A stretch of 64,000 bases of DNA from Rhyzopertha dominica (GCA_025024175.1 QCXZ01000045.1:4528649-4592648), one strand, 5' to 3'; positions 1 to 12,900 are shown, numbered from the stretch's first letter. A program made the numbers and translations. The notes: a model not told the origin generated them from the letters alone.

Positions 1-1057
1 TCTTTATTTTTGTACGCCAGAAAGACAACGATCCCGAATTTTCGTTTCTAAAGGTGAATCACCACAAACACGATCATAACTCACAGATCCGCTATTTTTT
101 AACGATATATTAAATAGTAGTTTTCAGTGCGTTGTAACGCTACCCACGTTGAAAAAGATGGTTATCTGCATCTGAATGGCAAAACAGGTGTCCGAATAGG
201 CTTTTAATTTGTTTTTTACCTTTATCTGCCATTAACACGATTTTTCTTGAATTAATTAGAAAATGACAAGGTTTAAAGATGTTTTGCGGTAGGCTTAAGA
301 CGCGTTCTGAGAAATGTGAATGCACCCTCCAATGAATCAACACCATAAATTGCCACGCCTCTAAAATTTTTAGTTGAAACAATTTATAATCTTTCTTTAC
401 ACGCAACTAAATTTCGAAGTAATTTTTCAATTTTTGATAACCTCAACCTGTTTAATAGTCGAAATGCTGCTCGTAAGCCCGTTTATAGTATGGAAGACAT
501 ACTGAGAGTGTATTACTTAAGGTTGCCATTTGGGCGATACACCTGTCAGATACTTTGTGTAAAAACTTGTGGCGTTATTCGTTAATTAATCAGTTTCGTC
601 CTTTATATGATAAAACGTAACAATATCTGATTATTTGAAGTGTTCCTCACAAATTTAAGAATTTTGCCAATTACTAGGTTAAAATATGCATTACAAATTG
701 CTTTTATCCACTGTTCACGAGTGTTTTCATCTTTTGGCAGCTAATTGTTCGTTAGTGCAATCTGCAATTTTGCACTCTTTTGGCATGATTATTTATTTAA
801 AATTAAAGTAAGATTATTATTTTATAAGTGTGGCTACCGATGGATTTCTCAACTATGCTTGTAAGCATCTGCTCATAAGAATTGTATACACGTATATACA
901 TTCCATACGAAGTAGAGATACTAAGAACCTGTGTAAATGGTGTTGTTTATAGTACTTTTCCCAGATGTGACATTGCCTACAGAAAGAACAGCTCAAGCTT
1001 GTCCATGCCAAAAACCGCCGGCAGACTTACCATCTAGTAGTAGATATAATAATTTTA
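1..1057. other. intergenic, no gene seen
   Basis: AT-rich sequence with only short open frames. No splice-linked coding stretch, RNA gene or repeat was recognised. It ends at the left terminus of the THAP-bearing element. Confidence 0.5.
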
Positions 1058-2208
1058 AATTGGGTATTTGCCATGTATTTATATTTTATTAAATTGCATA
1101 TTAATAGGTAGCATCTAATCCACAAAACAGCTGTGACAGCTTATAAATTCGAAAAAATGGATCGTAAGGTGTATTTTTAATATTAAAAATATAAATATTT
1201 AAAGGGACCGCCAAAACAACATATTGGCCGTGACGTCAGGTGTTTTGTAAATGGCCGCTAGTTTACATCTGGGGTCAGCGCGTCACGCGTCAGCCTCAGC
1301 CCGTCAATTTATCAGTTTGTTATTTGCATTCATTTTGTGACAAGCGAATTAAAATACGCCAAGAAGAAGTGAAATACTTATGAATTATGACTTCTGAAGG
1401 CATGTTACTATTTGTAAACATAAAAATGTAAGAATCAAAAATGTACCCTCAAACTTGACATTTATTTTAGACCTCAGAATAAATATAAATTGCCATTTAT
1501 TTTCGGAGCTCTTGCGGCTCGTATCCTGTCTGGCTAACAGTCGAATATATGGGGAATAACGTCGTTCTTTATTATAACATTTCCCTCTATCAACTTAAAA
1601 CGCATATAATTTTTCATATCCTCTTCAAGCTATAACAAAATGGAAACTGAATGGTAAAGGCTTATAACCTTAAAAAGAATAATAAAACTTACAGTAAGAA
1701 TTAAGGTGATCTTCACAACAGAAAAACAAACTTCGGCATATCACGCCTAGGGGCCTTAAACAATTTTTTCATACGTTGATAATCTCGAGGAACGGTTACA
1801 AAAATTTTGTTAGCTGTACTGACTGAAGTGCTTTTATAACCATGTACAAAACAACACTTGTTTTGTTTTCCATACATAATAGATGCCTGTAATACTACAT
1901 AAATCACTTTTTGGTGCTGCCTCTTACACCGTCCTTTCAATAAAGACCACACAAAAGCTTTTCCAATACAAGAATGATACTACACCATTAAATAGCATGC
2001 TCCTCGGTAATGTTTACATGACACTTGACGTCACGAGTTGAATAACCTTGGATAGAAGCGTTTTGGCGGTGACTCCTAAGATTCGAATTTCAGATCTGAA
2101 ATTCTCTACCTACAAGTATTTTTTTTTGTTTTTTAACATGGGGTACGATATATATGCACTGCAAGATGCATTTTACGTAATTTTCAAAAAAAGTGAGAAT
2201 ACCCAATT
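1058..2208 (+). mobile_element. THAP-bearing inverted-repeat DNA element, copy A
   Basis: The copy begins AATT-GGGTATTTGCC and ends GAATACCC-AATT, so short terminal inverted repeats of GGGTATT lie inside AATT on both sides. It is colinear with the 1.3-kb copy at 57007-58305 but lacks about 140 bases after position 1395. A reverse copy lies at 28511-29280. The AATT may be part of the repeat or a 4-bp target duplication; being palindromic, it does not show which. A decayed THAP domain lies on the opposite strand inside. No catalytic transposase region is present, so this copy looks non-autonomous. Confidence 0.8.
1713..1952 (-). pseudogene. THAP-domain remnant inside copy A
   Basis: The minus-strand frame shows the THAP (C2CH) pattern: a KCCFVHGY segment, then a spacer with IFVTVPRDYQRMKKLF, which fits the usual F-x-F/V-P-x-D-x-x-R-x-x-W region, then ARRD-like APRRD. 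The closing CxxH (CEDHL) is present but in another frame just past the end of this one, so a frameshift separates the two halves. The second cysteine of the first pair reads tyrosine (HGY instead of GC). THAP domains bind DNA in P-element-like and PHIS/ISL2EU-type transposases. Here it is a relic. Confidence 0.6.
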
Positions 2209-4811
2209 CAGAAAATTGCCTAGTCCACTGACGTGCAGATACAATCGACAAAAGTCCCACACAGCCAATAGCATTCCAAGAACGTAAATGTGGTGTTATG
2301 GACCCCAAATTATAAATTAGTAAATTATATTGAACATTCAATGTTTTTAATTTTCTATAATGTGACTTGTGACTGTTGCCAGTAATTGATAAGCCTATGA
2401 ATGTGCTACAAAAAAATGCCCAAAACTAATAGAAAAAAAGAGCTCATTAAGCACCTAATCATAATAGATCCAGTGAAAAACAAAAGAACTCTTTTAGATA
2501 CGTTAGAAAACCTCTTCTAAAATTCTGCAAATGCAATTAGAAAGAAGATTACTTACTTAATTTTTTAAGTTAATTAGGTTAGGCTAAGACATAGGACAAG
2601 ATATTGTTGTTCTTTTTTGTCGTTTATTTGCAAACACTCGATTCTTCACAAAAAAAAATGTTATCAAACCACGTAAAATAAAGAGCAGGTCACTTCAAGG
2701 ATAACAAAAAATAATACGAATAAAAAAAACGTTTGTTTGCCATAGAAAAAAAATTACGTTGCCATGGAAAAATAATTAAGAGAGGAACTTTTGCTGTTTA
2801 TTCCGCACTTTTGACTAATCTTGTATATACTTTTTTGTTCGTATTTGTCTTTCTCCAAGAAGTAATCATTAATTTTAAATCAATCAATTTTTTCACGCTT
2901 CTTTTCGGGCGGCATAAAAATCTTTTGTNATTTGATTTAAAAAGTCATTGCTTCGGCAAAACATGTTGCACTTTAATTGAAATTTATATTTATCACACAC
3001 GTTCCAACAACGTTTAAATTGACAGTCACCATAATGCTACTACAACGCCATGGTATGATAATGGAAAATAATAAAACACCATTAAGACGCACACCTTTTT
3101 CAACGGTTAATTTTTTGTCCGATCCAAATATAACTCGAACTTCGTATATTAAAGTTATCCATCAGACATTCCGCTCGGACAGTCAAGCCGTCTACAACAA
3201 TCTTCGAGCTTATTTACGAGTGCAATTTTCACATTTTGATGCGACCGCAATCACTCCACAGCTACACGTTGGTCCGTTTTTACAGCAGCAAGTATTTATT
3301 TTGTCCGGTTGGATGCAGCTGTCATCTCTGCACGTGTTTTTAATCAGAAGAAAGAATTAGATGCATTCCTGTTGGCTTTTTATCAGTCTGGAAGCATTTT
3401 CTCATTTTCTGCTCAGTGAACACGCATCGGAAGAAAAAATACTGGGAGAGCGTTCAACCCTGCCACTTTCTTTGCTGTGGAGGCTGTGGTTGCAAACAAA
3501 CGTCATGTGCCGCATAATTTGGTGTACTCTTCATAACTCATGAAAATTCCGCATGTTTATTATATTCTTCATTAGTAAATGCGCAACCCCAAGTATCACT
3601 GTTACATATAGCGAACCAATCCTAACGTATATTAAGTAATACATTAAAAAAGTATTATGAAGAACAATTAGCTGTTGTGATATAGATAAACGCTGTACGA
3701 TCTATATTCACTACAATGTAAGTCATCAACAGCATCACTAAAATCAAAAGAAATTAAATATGTAAAAACTGGCTCGATCATGAAATGTGTTAAAATTTAA
3801 ATCAAATAAAATTAAAAAATATGTGTTAAATAAAATAAAATATATTATGGTCTACTAGAATTTTGCACTTAAAATTTATTAAAAAAAGAGGTTTTTTAAA
3901 ACTGCTACAAAGTTGTTTGCATTTATTATGTTGAAATAAGAGTTATTTTAATTGTCATTTTAAATCCTCTCATTACATATAGTTATTTAAAGCACAAAGT
4001 ATACTAGTTAAGTGATCTAAACAATTTTCGAAAATGCTTAAGGTTTATTATTTACAATTTATAATACACCTGTTGATAATTTAGATAACTGTTACAGTTT
4101 TGGGATATCCACTAGTGGTGGCATATTCTAAAATAGAAAGCCAGCTGTTTGTGCCAATATAATAAACAGTATTTACTCGTACACCTAATGTAGTTTCGGA
4201 ATTCTAACCAGTACACAAAATGTAGAATTATATAGAATTTCGATGCTTACCGCTTAATTCTGTCTAAACATTTATTTGTTTTCGGTATTTCATTCTTTGA
4301 GCACGTGGTATATTTATGGAAACTGCATTCCTTTGTAATCTGTCAAAAATCTACCTAATGTCACTGTGACCTCAACAACAACTTGCATTGCCGATGACAT
4401 TGAATCAACTGAGTAAACAACCACGAGTGAAGTGCCGATTCTTCGAACAAAATAGATAACCCTTCCCTAACACGGACTTAGGATTCAAAATATTATTAAT
4501 TAAAAGGTGCCGTATTTAGACTGCAAGCAATTTTTCCAATTCCTCGTATCAGCATTACTGAACATTAACAACTCTAGGCCTTTTTATACGCATATAACAA
4601 ATGCAGTAACTGGAAGAACCGGAGCCTTTATAAATCCTATTCCTAATTTCATTTTCACACTATAGTAAAAGGTCGTTGTGATAATTAATGCGATAGTTAG
4701 TTATTAAGCAATTGTATAGTTTCGGGTCGGGTTTCTAGGATAAAAAAGACGCATGAATAACTTTAGTGAACTGATGTGATGCTGCGAAATGAAATATATT
4801 TTCAATAAAAC
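2209..4811. other. intergenic, no supported gene
   Basis: AT-rich sequence. A plus-strand frame from 2977 to 3543 is open except for one TAG at 3358. It matches no family I know and its antisense is cysteine-rich, so it is not called as a gene. Nothing else was recognised. Confidence 0.4.
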
Positions 4812-4877
4812 ACTTGGTGGTGTTTTAAATTTTATTTGGTTATCCTCTTACACGTTGCCGTTTATAATGCTTTGTGA

Positions 4878-4919
4878 ACTCCTTGAGAAAGACTTAATAA
4901 GCTGAAACATGTAAGGAGT
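4878..4919 (+). ncRNA. degenerate hammerhead-ribozyme-like motif
   Basis: ACTCCT (4878-4883) pairs with AGGAGT (4914-4919) as stem I. The conserved GAAA (4904-4907) is followed by a minimal stem III, C-AT-G, then GUA, which matches the NUH cleavage triplet. The segment AGACTT...AAGCT forms stem II with one bulge. The CUGANGA box is damaged: it reads TTGAGA, with one or two core bases lost, so activity is unlikely. Flanking inverted repeats (TTTTATTTGGTT near 4836, AACCAAATAAAA near 4921) fit a Penelope-like terminus. No reverse transcriptase was seen nearby. Confidence 0.45.
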
Positions 4920-4959
4920 TAAACCAAATAAAACGTAAAACATTATAAAGTGTTATAAT

Positions 4960-5429
4960 TTTTATATTACATAAAAAATCAATTAATACAGACCTATTTT
5001 AGCAGTGTAGAATAATGATTTAAAAATAACCGTCTTAATTGTGAACATACGAGTATGTATATGTATTATTATGATACTTATTTTCTGTTCTTTACGTTAT
5101 CAGTATCACGTTATCACTATTTGTAAATAAACAGACTGTATTATATAAACTACATTCATTCATAAATAATTGGAGCTAGGAGAAACATACGTTTTGTCTA
5201 TTTTTGAATACAGGGATTCGAAATTCACCAACAAACACACCTAACAGTTTATCGTAGTAGTCGCCAGTATGTAGGTAATTAAGAGTAATTTTGGGATAAG
5301 TAAATGTCAAAAAATGCACTTAATGACCAATACTGAACTCTAATCATTTTCAAAAATTAAACAAGTAATTATGCATCTGTATTAGTTATGCACAAATTTA
5401 AAATGTTCGTGTGTCGTTTAGTAAATAAT
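4960..5429. other. intergenic, nothing recognised
   Basis: AT-rich sequence without coding signal, between the hammerhead-like relic and the mariner relic. Confidence 0.5.
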
Positions 5430-5720
5430 TCGACAAATTGCTGTAACTCAAAAACGGTTTACCTAATGAATACAAAACTTTGGTTACTTTTCAAGATAGT
5501 CCCCAAAAGCTTTAGTACACTTAACCGATCGTTGTTCTAATTTTTGTATGCCTCTGGCATACAATTCTTTGGGTTGACTTCGAAATTACTTTTGTACCAG
5601 ATCTTTAACACCTTTATTTGATTGAAAATGTTCTTCGTGCAGAGCCTTTTTAAGTGGTCCAAACAAATGTAAGTCTGATGAGACTAGGTCGAGACTGTAA
5701 ATATTGAATAAATAAATAAA
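5430..5720 (-). pseudogene. mariner transposase C-terminal relic
   Basis: Read on the minus strand, the segment gives YSLDLVSSDLHLFGPLKKAL, then later KLEQRSVKC and a GDY end. This matches the mariner pattern YSPDLAPSDxHLFGPLKK, whose last D is the third catalytic aspartate, and the closing CLxxNGDYxE region. It is preserved for roughly 90 codons with stops. The upstream catalytic part is missing, so this is a truncated, inactive copy. Confidence 0.75.
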
Positions 5721-6316
5721 CTGTTTTAAGGTTCAACCATCTGTCTCGTTATTAACTGAATGACCCTCGTAGCTATCTTCATCTAACGTACAACATGTTT
5801 ATAACTATGGATTAATCCCTTTTCTCTTCTTCCGCAAGCCCACTTGCTTAAAAAAAAACATAATATGATAAAATATAACAATAGAAAATTAAATACTAAA
5901 CGGAAGTAATATTGACCATTATGAAGTATGAAGCAGCAGCATATTTCATCAGTAATCACCATCGTCTTCTTATATTCATGCCAATCAATGAATTGGTTGT
6001 CAGAAATTGTTTCGATCAAGTTTGATTATACAGATTCGCTTATAAAGGTGGTTATTATACTTAATAGAAGCTTTTTTTACGACGGAGCTTTTTAGTATAT
6101 TTGATTAAGTACCGCATACTTTTATTTAGTTGTTCTTTTTTTTAATGAGGACTCCTCTGTTGGTGGGATTCGGGGCGGACCGATACCTATCACTTCCCCA
6201 TACCTATATTCGATATAAGCGGTAACATTTGCAACATTTTAAAATATTTTATTATATATAGCTACCAGAAAACACAAAACAAATATTCAAGGCAATCCTA
6301 AAATAAGTATGTATGG
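5721..6316. other. intergenic, no gene seen
   Basis: AT-rich, with short open frames only and no family match. Confidence 0.45.
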
Positions 6317-8085
6317 TAGACAGGGTCATCAGTTAAGGCTGGACAGCGCCTGTATCTTAGAAACTAATTGTGCCGTTAAAAATTCTTAAACAAAAATATG
6401 GCCACGTATATTTCATTTAAAGTATTATGAAGTACGTAACTTTGCCTCTAGGTGGCGCCTTTATAATGGATCGTTTCTTACTCCAAANAGTTGCAATATA
6501 ATGTTGGTTTTCAANTGTTCAAAATGGTATAACCCAAATAAAGTTTAACCGAATTCAACGAAGATGGCTAATGTTAAAGTGAATTTTTAGCTGTTATAGC
6601 TCAGATTTTGAAAACCGGAGGTGGTTTTTTCTTCGTTTCTTGATTATAATTAAATGGCTGCGAACCCGCCTTTGGATTCGGCCTTAAATTTAATTTTCAA
6701 TCTATTATATTAAAAAAACTTTTACACATAAATTGCGACTTATTAGGTTAGAGTAGATTGGTGATTTACCAGCAACGGCGGACTCTTTAAGGATCAAACT
6801 CCCCTGGCCCGTATTTTCTTTATTTTTTTTTTTAGGTACAAGCTTGAAGGGTATGTCAAATTGAAGGTTTTTTAAATTCTTTAAAAATGGCATAGTGGAT
6901 AGCCAAAAAATATTTGTATATGACACTTCAGAAATAACGTGAATTTGTGTAAATATTTTTTACCTTACTCCGTATAATAAACATTGCTTCGTAGTTGGAC
7001 GCCGACTTTTGTCTTCTTTAATTTGAGTCGTTACCATGTATGCCTTATTTTTACTCCTTTATAAATTAAAAATTTTGTTAACCCTAATTAATTTTAATTA
7101 ATTAATTTAATTATTCTAAAACGTAAAAATAACAATAAATGACAAATGACAAGTTCTTTTGTGTACCTAATTAATATTTAAAAAAATGATATTTGTAATC
7201 TATTGAAAATAAAAAATACTTATAAAAATTCAATTTATTTGTGAAATATTATCATCTGCAAATATTTTTAACGCCCACTATAGCATTTTTAAAGACTTTT
7301 TTAAAAGACCTTCAATTTGACATATCACTTAAGGAATTTTCTGAAGAAATAAAGAAAATGCGAGCCTAGGGAGTTGTAGGTAACGGACCCTTTATAGCAG
7401 TTATAGTTTTATTTTTAATATATTATAAGTAGTTTATTAGCCAAGATATAGTGTGTATTGTATTTTATATTATTAATTTAAATAGCTCTGTCATTAACAA
7501 CAGTAATATTAATACGTAATATGTACTTAATACAGGAACAGATTAATGACACTCCGAGAACGACAGGTTATTAAATCTGTTGATCTGTCTAGGCAGGTAC
7601 GGCAAGCAAATATGAAAACAATGTGCAAGATAGGATGAAAGCTGTTATTCGATAAGATTACAAATAAACGATCGTGGGCTACTGAGTTACTTAGAAATAA
7701 GTGCTCGTACCTACAAGACCCATTCGGTACCTAACCATCAACAAGTTTCAGTAATTCAGTTAAGATATAAACATAGATTATAGATTACGAGCGAACTTTT
7801 AACTGGCGTCACCAACCGTAGAACTTTAGTGGGTAAACAATTCGCGTGATGCTGCAAGTGATGTAATCTAACTTAAGAGAATGATCTAATTATCTCATTT
7901 GTGCCTCTTTAGTGATCAAAGAATCAGACCAGTAGATATATTCCTTGGTAGTAATCGATATGAGTGCTGAAAACTGTGTATGCTCTTTGCGTGTAAGTAA
8001 ACAAAAACAACAGTTATGCAAAATACAGACATTGGTTAAATTTTAGATACAGCCACTGTCCAACCTTAACTGATCACCCTGTATA
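6317..8085. mobile_element. inverted-repeat DNA element with CAGGGTG-type ends
   Basis: The left end (6319-6349) reads GACAGGGTCATCAGTTAAGG, followed by a TGGACAG box. The right end (8053-8083) is its inverse, ending in CTTAACTGATCACCCTGTA. Ends beginning TACAGGGTG are common in Tc1/mariner-type elements, and the large element at 34841-37971 starts the same way. No transposase was found inside, so it is probably a non-autonomous or composite copy. The TA target duplication is not clear on the left because that end has diverged. The right end stops about 50 bases before the splice acceptor of the TGF-beta-like exon. Confidence 0.6.
6750..7400. repeat. internal inverted repeat, arms of about 140 bases
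   Basis: The left arm (about 6760-6905) contains ATTTTCTTTATTT, TATGTCAAATTGAAGGT and TCTTTAAAAATGGCATAGTG. The right arm (about 7262-7400) contains the inverse of each in mirrored order, with mismatches and a short deletion. The loop of about 350 bases shows no coding signal. It sits inside the 6317-8085 element and may be a nested foldback element. Confidence 0.6.
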
Positions 8086-8136
8086 CCCTTAAATGCTGTT
8101 AACGACGACATAGTGTTATGAATGCATCTGTTTCAG

Positions 8137-8331
8137 TAGTGAAGAGGAAACTGTGCGACAGCAAGATGATAGGGGAGCACGCTAGATGGGTGGAACTTAA
8201 CGTAAAGCCAGCTATAAGGGCTTGGACCAGAGGCAGAAACTTGGGGTTGGCTATTCTGGTGGAAGATCAGGACGGGACGACTCTGAGGGCCGACAGATAC
8301 TTCAAAGGAGCATCATGCACGGTCGGCACGT
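8137..8331 (+). CDS. TGF-beta family propeptide-like exon (partial gene)
   Basis: A 195-base open exon lies between a good acceptor (tgtttcag, AG at 8135-8136) and a consensus donor (gtgagt at 8332). It starts two bases into a codon and ends one base into the next. The peptide includes RWVELNVKPAIRAW and then NLGLAILVEDQDGTTLRA. In TGF-beta/BMP/activin propeptides the pattern W-x-x-x-[DN]-V-x-x-[AV]-[VI]-x-x-W, followed by N-x-G-L-x-[VL] and a V-x-D-x-G turn, is characteristic. No mature cysteine-knot exon was found downstream and no signal-peptide exon upstream, so the rest of the gene must lie far away, outside the window, or this is an orphan exon. The family is fairly likely; the subfamily is not resolved. 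Confidence 0.55.
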
Positions 8332-9229
8332 GTGAGTGTGCATCGATTAACAAATTAATTAATTAACCACAGAAAGTAACTGGAATAATTCATATTAATT
8401 CAGGTTTCTCACAGCATGCTTGGTTGATTATAATTAGTTTTGACTGTTGTACTGCTTTCAGTAACAAGTAGAAATGTTTTAGTCCAAAAGTTGCGCTTAT
8501 TTGCCTTACAATACTTACATTAGGCTTTCCTCTCGGAATCGCTGATAAATAACTAAGCATAATTTTTGAAATTTCGCAAATCTTGGTATTAATGCATGTC
8601 GAAGTAAAATAATAATTGTTCAATAATCTGACCGCACCAAAACTCCAAAGAAGTGTGTCACAATTAGTTAAAAGTGTCATTTACTCAGATTTTGCTTAGT
8701 AATTATTTTCCATTTACCTAAATATGCTGACGACTAGAAAAGAAGGATTTTTTAATAATGCACAGAATTTGATTAATAAAAGCTTAACTTTGCGTAGGTG
8801 TGCTGCAAAAGTAGCTATTTCAGTAGACAAAACAGTGATAATAATTATTCCAAATTTCATTCATACAATCATACGCATTCAGCACTAAAACTTGTGCGTA
8901 TATTTAACTAATTCTGACGCAAGAGCACAGTGTAGCCATGTCCTAATGTGATTATTATTCGACATTTATCAAAAGCATCCGCAGGACTAGCGCTAATTAA
9001 AAACATAGAATTTACCTTTACCGGCAACTGGTTTCTCTCCTGATATCGAATATTACAAATCTGTTTGATACCAGACGAAAATACGATGTACATAAAAGAA
9101 AATGAATATGTACACGTAAATACAAGATAAAAATTACTTACAAATATTGTTATTTTCGGATAAATCAGTATAGTAATTTTCATTATCACATTCTTGTAAA
9201 TTAATCACAGTTTTGTCAATAACTGAATC
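8332..9229. other. no gene seen (putative intron)
   Basis: Would be intronic if the preceding exon belongs to a plus-strand gene. Only short open frames are present. Confidence 0.4.
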
Positions 9230-9990
9230 TCCAAATAGTGTTCAAATTTATGTGCATGGCGACACTTTGATAGCCTCTCATCTGCGAAAAATGTGTAGAA
9301 TTCTTTGCAGTTTTTAAATGAAATTCACCATTTCTGTCGGCTACTAAGCCCGTCATAACTCCCCAGACTAACTCAATTGGGTTTAAACTAAACTTTGAGA
9401 AATTTTACTGTCAAGTACAATTGTACAATATTCCGTCTTCTCAATATCTTCTTTGCGCCAACCCATGTTTGGACAGTGTTCTAACTGCACATTATAATAT
9501 GGAGTATTGTCAATGTCCAAAACAAATTTAGAATTAACTTCTTTTTCATCCATTTCCGACATTCATTTAATTACGGTAACCGCTGGTCTTATTTTGTGCT
9601 ACTATTGTGCTTTTGGTACAATTTACAATAATCGGTCGTCGATTTTTTTCCGTAATACGTTGAAGTAATCATCCGTTTGTATTATTACTCTAGGATTTTG
9701 GGGTGCATGTGACGAAAGAATGTAGGTACTTTTCATCCGTGTAAACTATTGGTCGATTTTGGCGATAAATAATTAAGCCGTTGCTAAATACCGGGACAAT
9801 CCATAAGAATCTAATGGTTTATCTTTGCCTTCATCCTTCGAAAACCCACTTTCGTAATATTTTTTTGAAGGCTCTCATAAACAGCCTTTGTAATTGTTGT
9901 CGCCCGCAAACCTTTTATGAATTCCCCTCAAGGTTTTTCTCTATTGTGTAAAAATTTATTGTAAAACGGCTTAGAACCCAATGTCAAAAG
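9230..9990 (-). pseudogene. decayed IS630/Tc1-type DDE transposase
   Basis: On the minus strand, pieces of a DDE_3-type transposase appear in order across several frames: a VGFRRMKAKINH helix-turn-helix end, then RPIVYTDEKYLHS (first catalytic Asp in the TDE box), then VLDIDNTPYYNVQLE followed by CPN (second Asp in the DNxxYH-like box). Many stops and frameshifts separate them. The family is close to that of the relic at 30540-31180, which keeps a better DNASYHS box. It is inactive and no terminal repeats were found. Confidence 0.65.
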
Positions 9991-12900
9991 CCTCCAGATA
10001 ACACACAGCTCTTCTTATCTTAAGTTAAATTACTTTATTGCATCACATCTTCATTGCATTCATTTCATTTGATTTCATCTCAAACTGAGATGACACGAGT
10101 CACACAGTGCGGCTCTCTTCATTTACTATCTCACCTGCAGTGCCGCCGTTTCAGTGCATTTGTACTGAATTCAGTACTAATCGTTTTACTATACGATAAT
10201 ATAAATTAACAATTAGTTTTCGTGTACAATGCAGCAACAATTTTTTGTTTTTGACTAAAATTGTTTACGATGATTACAGGTCTACATGCCTAATTAATAT
10301 AATAGATATGTGACAAAACAAAACAGTAACCAGCTTATGTATTACTCTTGTAATTTCATAATAAGTTTTAGAAAGATAAGCATATTGCTTGTTTTCGGTA
10401 AAAGAAAATATTAAATGGCCTCTTTTTATAATACGGAAAATGAACATTTTCCCGGCAATAATGCAGATTGAGGGCATAAAGCCCTATATAGACATCAATT
10501 TTTGTTCAATACATGTGGTGTTTCGAAAGGCTACTGTGTTCCGAATTATAAAAGGTGTCACAGAAAGTTAGAGTGCAGTTTTTATTTTAGTTTTCATCTA
10601 ACGTTTGCGCAATTTATAAAATATTCAAACAATACATAATTTAAATTAAAGCATTCCATTATTTGTTTAAGTGATCAAGATTAAAAGTATGACCACCGCT
10701 CACAATAGATGGAACTATATCTTCGTTGCACTTATAGTTACTAATAAAAGGGTCAAAGTTTAGCATAAATTATTATAAATAATTATAGAAAGTTTGTTCT
10801 TTTTTGTTTTTGTTTTTGGTACTATCAAACATAAGTAACTTGACCTATTTGTTTGCATACTTATAGCACCTATATAATCTTCAAATCTAAATAGATCTCA
10901 GTAGAAAGGAATGGTGAATTATGTGGGTTATAAAACAGAAAATCTAAGTTCACTACCACAGCAAATTTGTATATTAAATTTGGATTGAGGGAAAAAATTA
11001 CTGATAGTAGGTCGAAATAATAATTAATACAATCTATTAGAGGAGCCTTTGTAGAGCATAAAGTCAGCTAATAAGAACATTATAGGCTTTAAACAAATAC
11101 TAGCAGAACAACAAATATTTCCTGTAAAAAAATCAAATTCATATCATTTTCAATAGGACGCAGGTGTATGTTGCAGGTGTGCAACTTTCAAAACGCCTTG
11201 AATTGTAAGCATCACAGTTGTAACTAAAATAGCGCCGTTCTAACGTGTATTATTATTTTATCATAATTTCACACGATAAATGCTTAGGTTTTACAAATTT
11301 CTACCCTAGAGCTCAAAATCTCAAACTATAACTATTAATAGATCCGAAGTTATTCCTCTGGTGATTATACTTAAATATTTTTCCACAACAAGTAGTGCTG
11401 TACAAAAATAAAAATTATTCTTGTGCTAAATGCGCTTTATCATATAGAAAGTTTAGGAATTTTTTGGTAGATGTGGGGGAAGATGATGAAGATGACTTTT
11501 CCCCCGAAAATGGAAAAATGAAAATACTTGTACGTAGCTTATGACAGATTTCCATGCTCAGTGGGAATGGGGGGGGGCTGATAATTATAAATACTAATGT
11601 ATTACTGTACTGCTATGCAAACATCACATGTGCATAACTATTCAAAATGTGCTTAATCGTTTGAGCTATATAACAACTTTCTACCATGACTGCTGGGGTG
11701 GGGGGCAAATAGTTTATAATTTTTCTAATACTGTGTACAATTGTGAAAATCTAAACTATNTTATACACCTATTACAAAATAGTTTTTGGATAGGGTAGCC
11801 ACAGTTACTACCAAAATTCAAGATAGCAACATAGTCGTTATAAATCCTAACATTTCAAATACCAATGCTAGTATATTTCTAATAATAGAAAAAATATTCA
11901 TAGAGCCTGATTACGTCTACTTTTTAGAATGGGTTTAGTAGATCCTTTTATATTGGCAGGTAGCAAATTTTATGAGGTCATTTAAAAGGGGTGCATTTTA
12001 GAAGAAATGATGTATATAATATTAAATTTGTTCTTCTTTAATTTGGAATTGATTGATTCTGTCAGATACCTTATTACTCCAATACAGGAAACTTCTTTAA
12101 ATTAGCTGCGAGACATCGTAAATGCTGACCAAAAGATGAAGAAGATTTACTCAAATCATTTTTTGTATTCTTACACTTTCGATATTGCTAATTACGGTAG
12201 TGAAAACAGATATTCAAAGCTCAAAATGGCCGATCCAATACGGCGAACGAATTTTGGCAAAAGTCATCCATTATTATTTAAACTCGATATTTGAGAGCTT
12301 TTTATGTTGTCAGTTACGATTAGCGATGGTTAGGGTGAACGATTCCATCAGGAAATAAGAAAAATGGAAATACATTACAAAGGACGATGCATGGTGTCCA
12401 GTCAGTCATTACTGTAGGTTTTTTTAAGCATAGTATAGCGTGACATTGCGCTGAAATAATGTGTCTGTGCTTTAACACACCACTGCTAATGACAAAAACA
12501 CTGTCTTAGGGATGTGTTGGACTGTAATGCGCATCCGTGCAGCCCCTACCGCTCGCCGTATTTCGTCTGTGCTGCTGTATGCTACCTTAGAATATACTGT
12601 TTTGTCTACTTTGTCGGGACGAAATTATACGGCCACGCTTGATTTTTGCAATTTCATTTTCATCGTATTTATTCATGTAGGGCGCAAAAAATAACAACTA
12701 GCCGCCATATTTAATATTGATTGCACTTACAGTGCGCGATTTACAGTAAAAAGTCTGATTTTACGCCTCTACTAAATGATATACCATCCCTTAATATTTA
12801 CAACGTATTTGCATATTATTCTGAATTTCTGGGATGTTGTTGTAACGCCATTGTTTAATACTGATGGTATTTAGATTGGGAGAGCGTACAGTCTACCAAG

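Noticed and set aside
2977..3543. Nearly continuous 189-codon plus-strand frame with one internal stop
   Set aside because: No family match and no codon bias. The antisense is cysteine-rich (CCCKNGPTCSCG) and weakly recalls transposon CXC tails, but not well enough to call.
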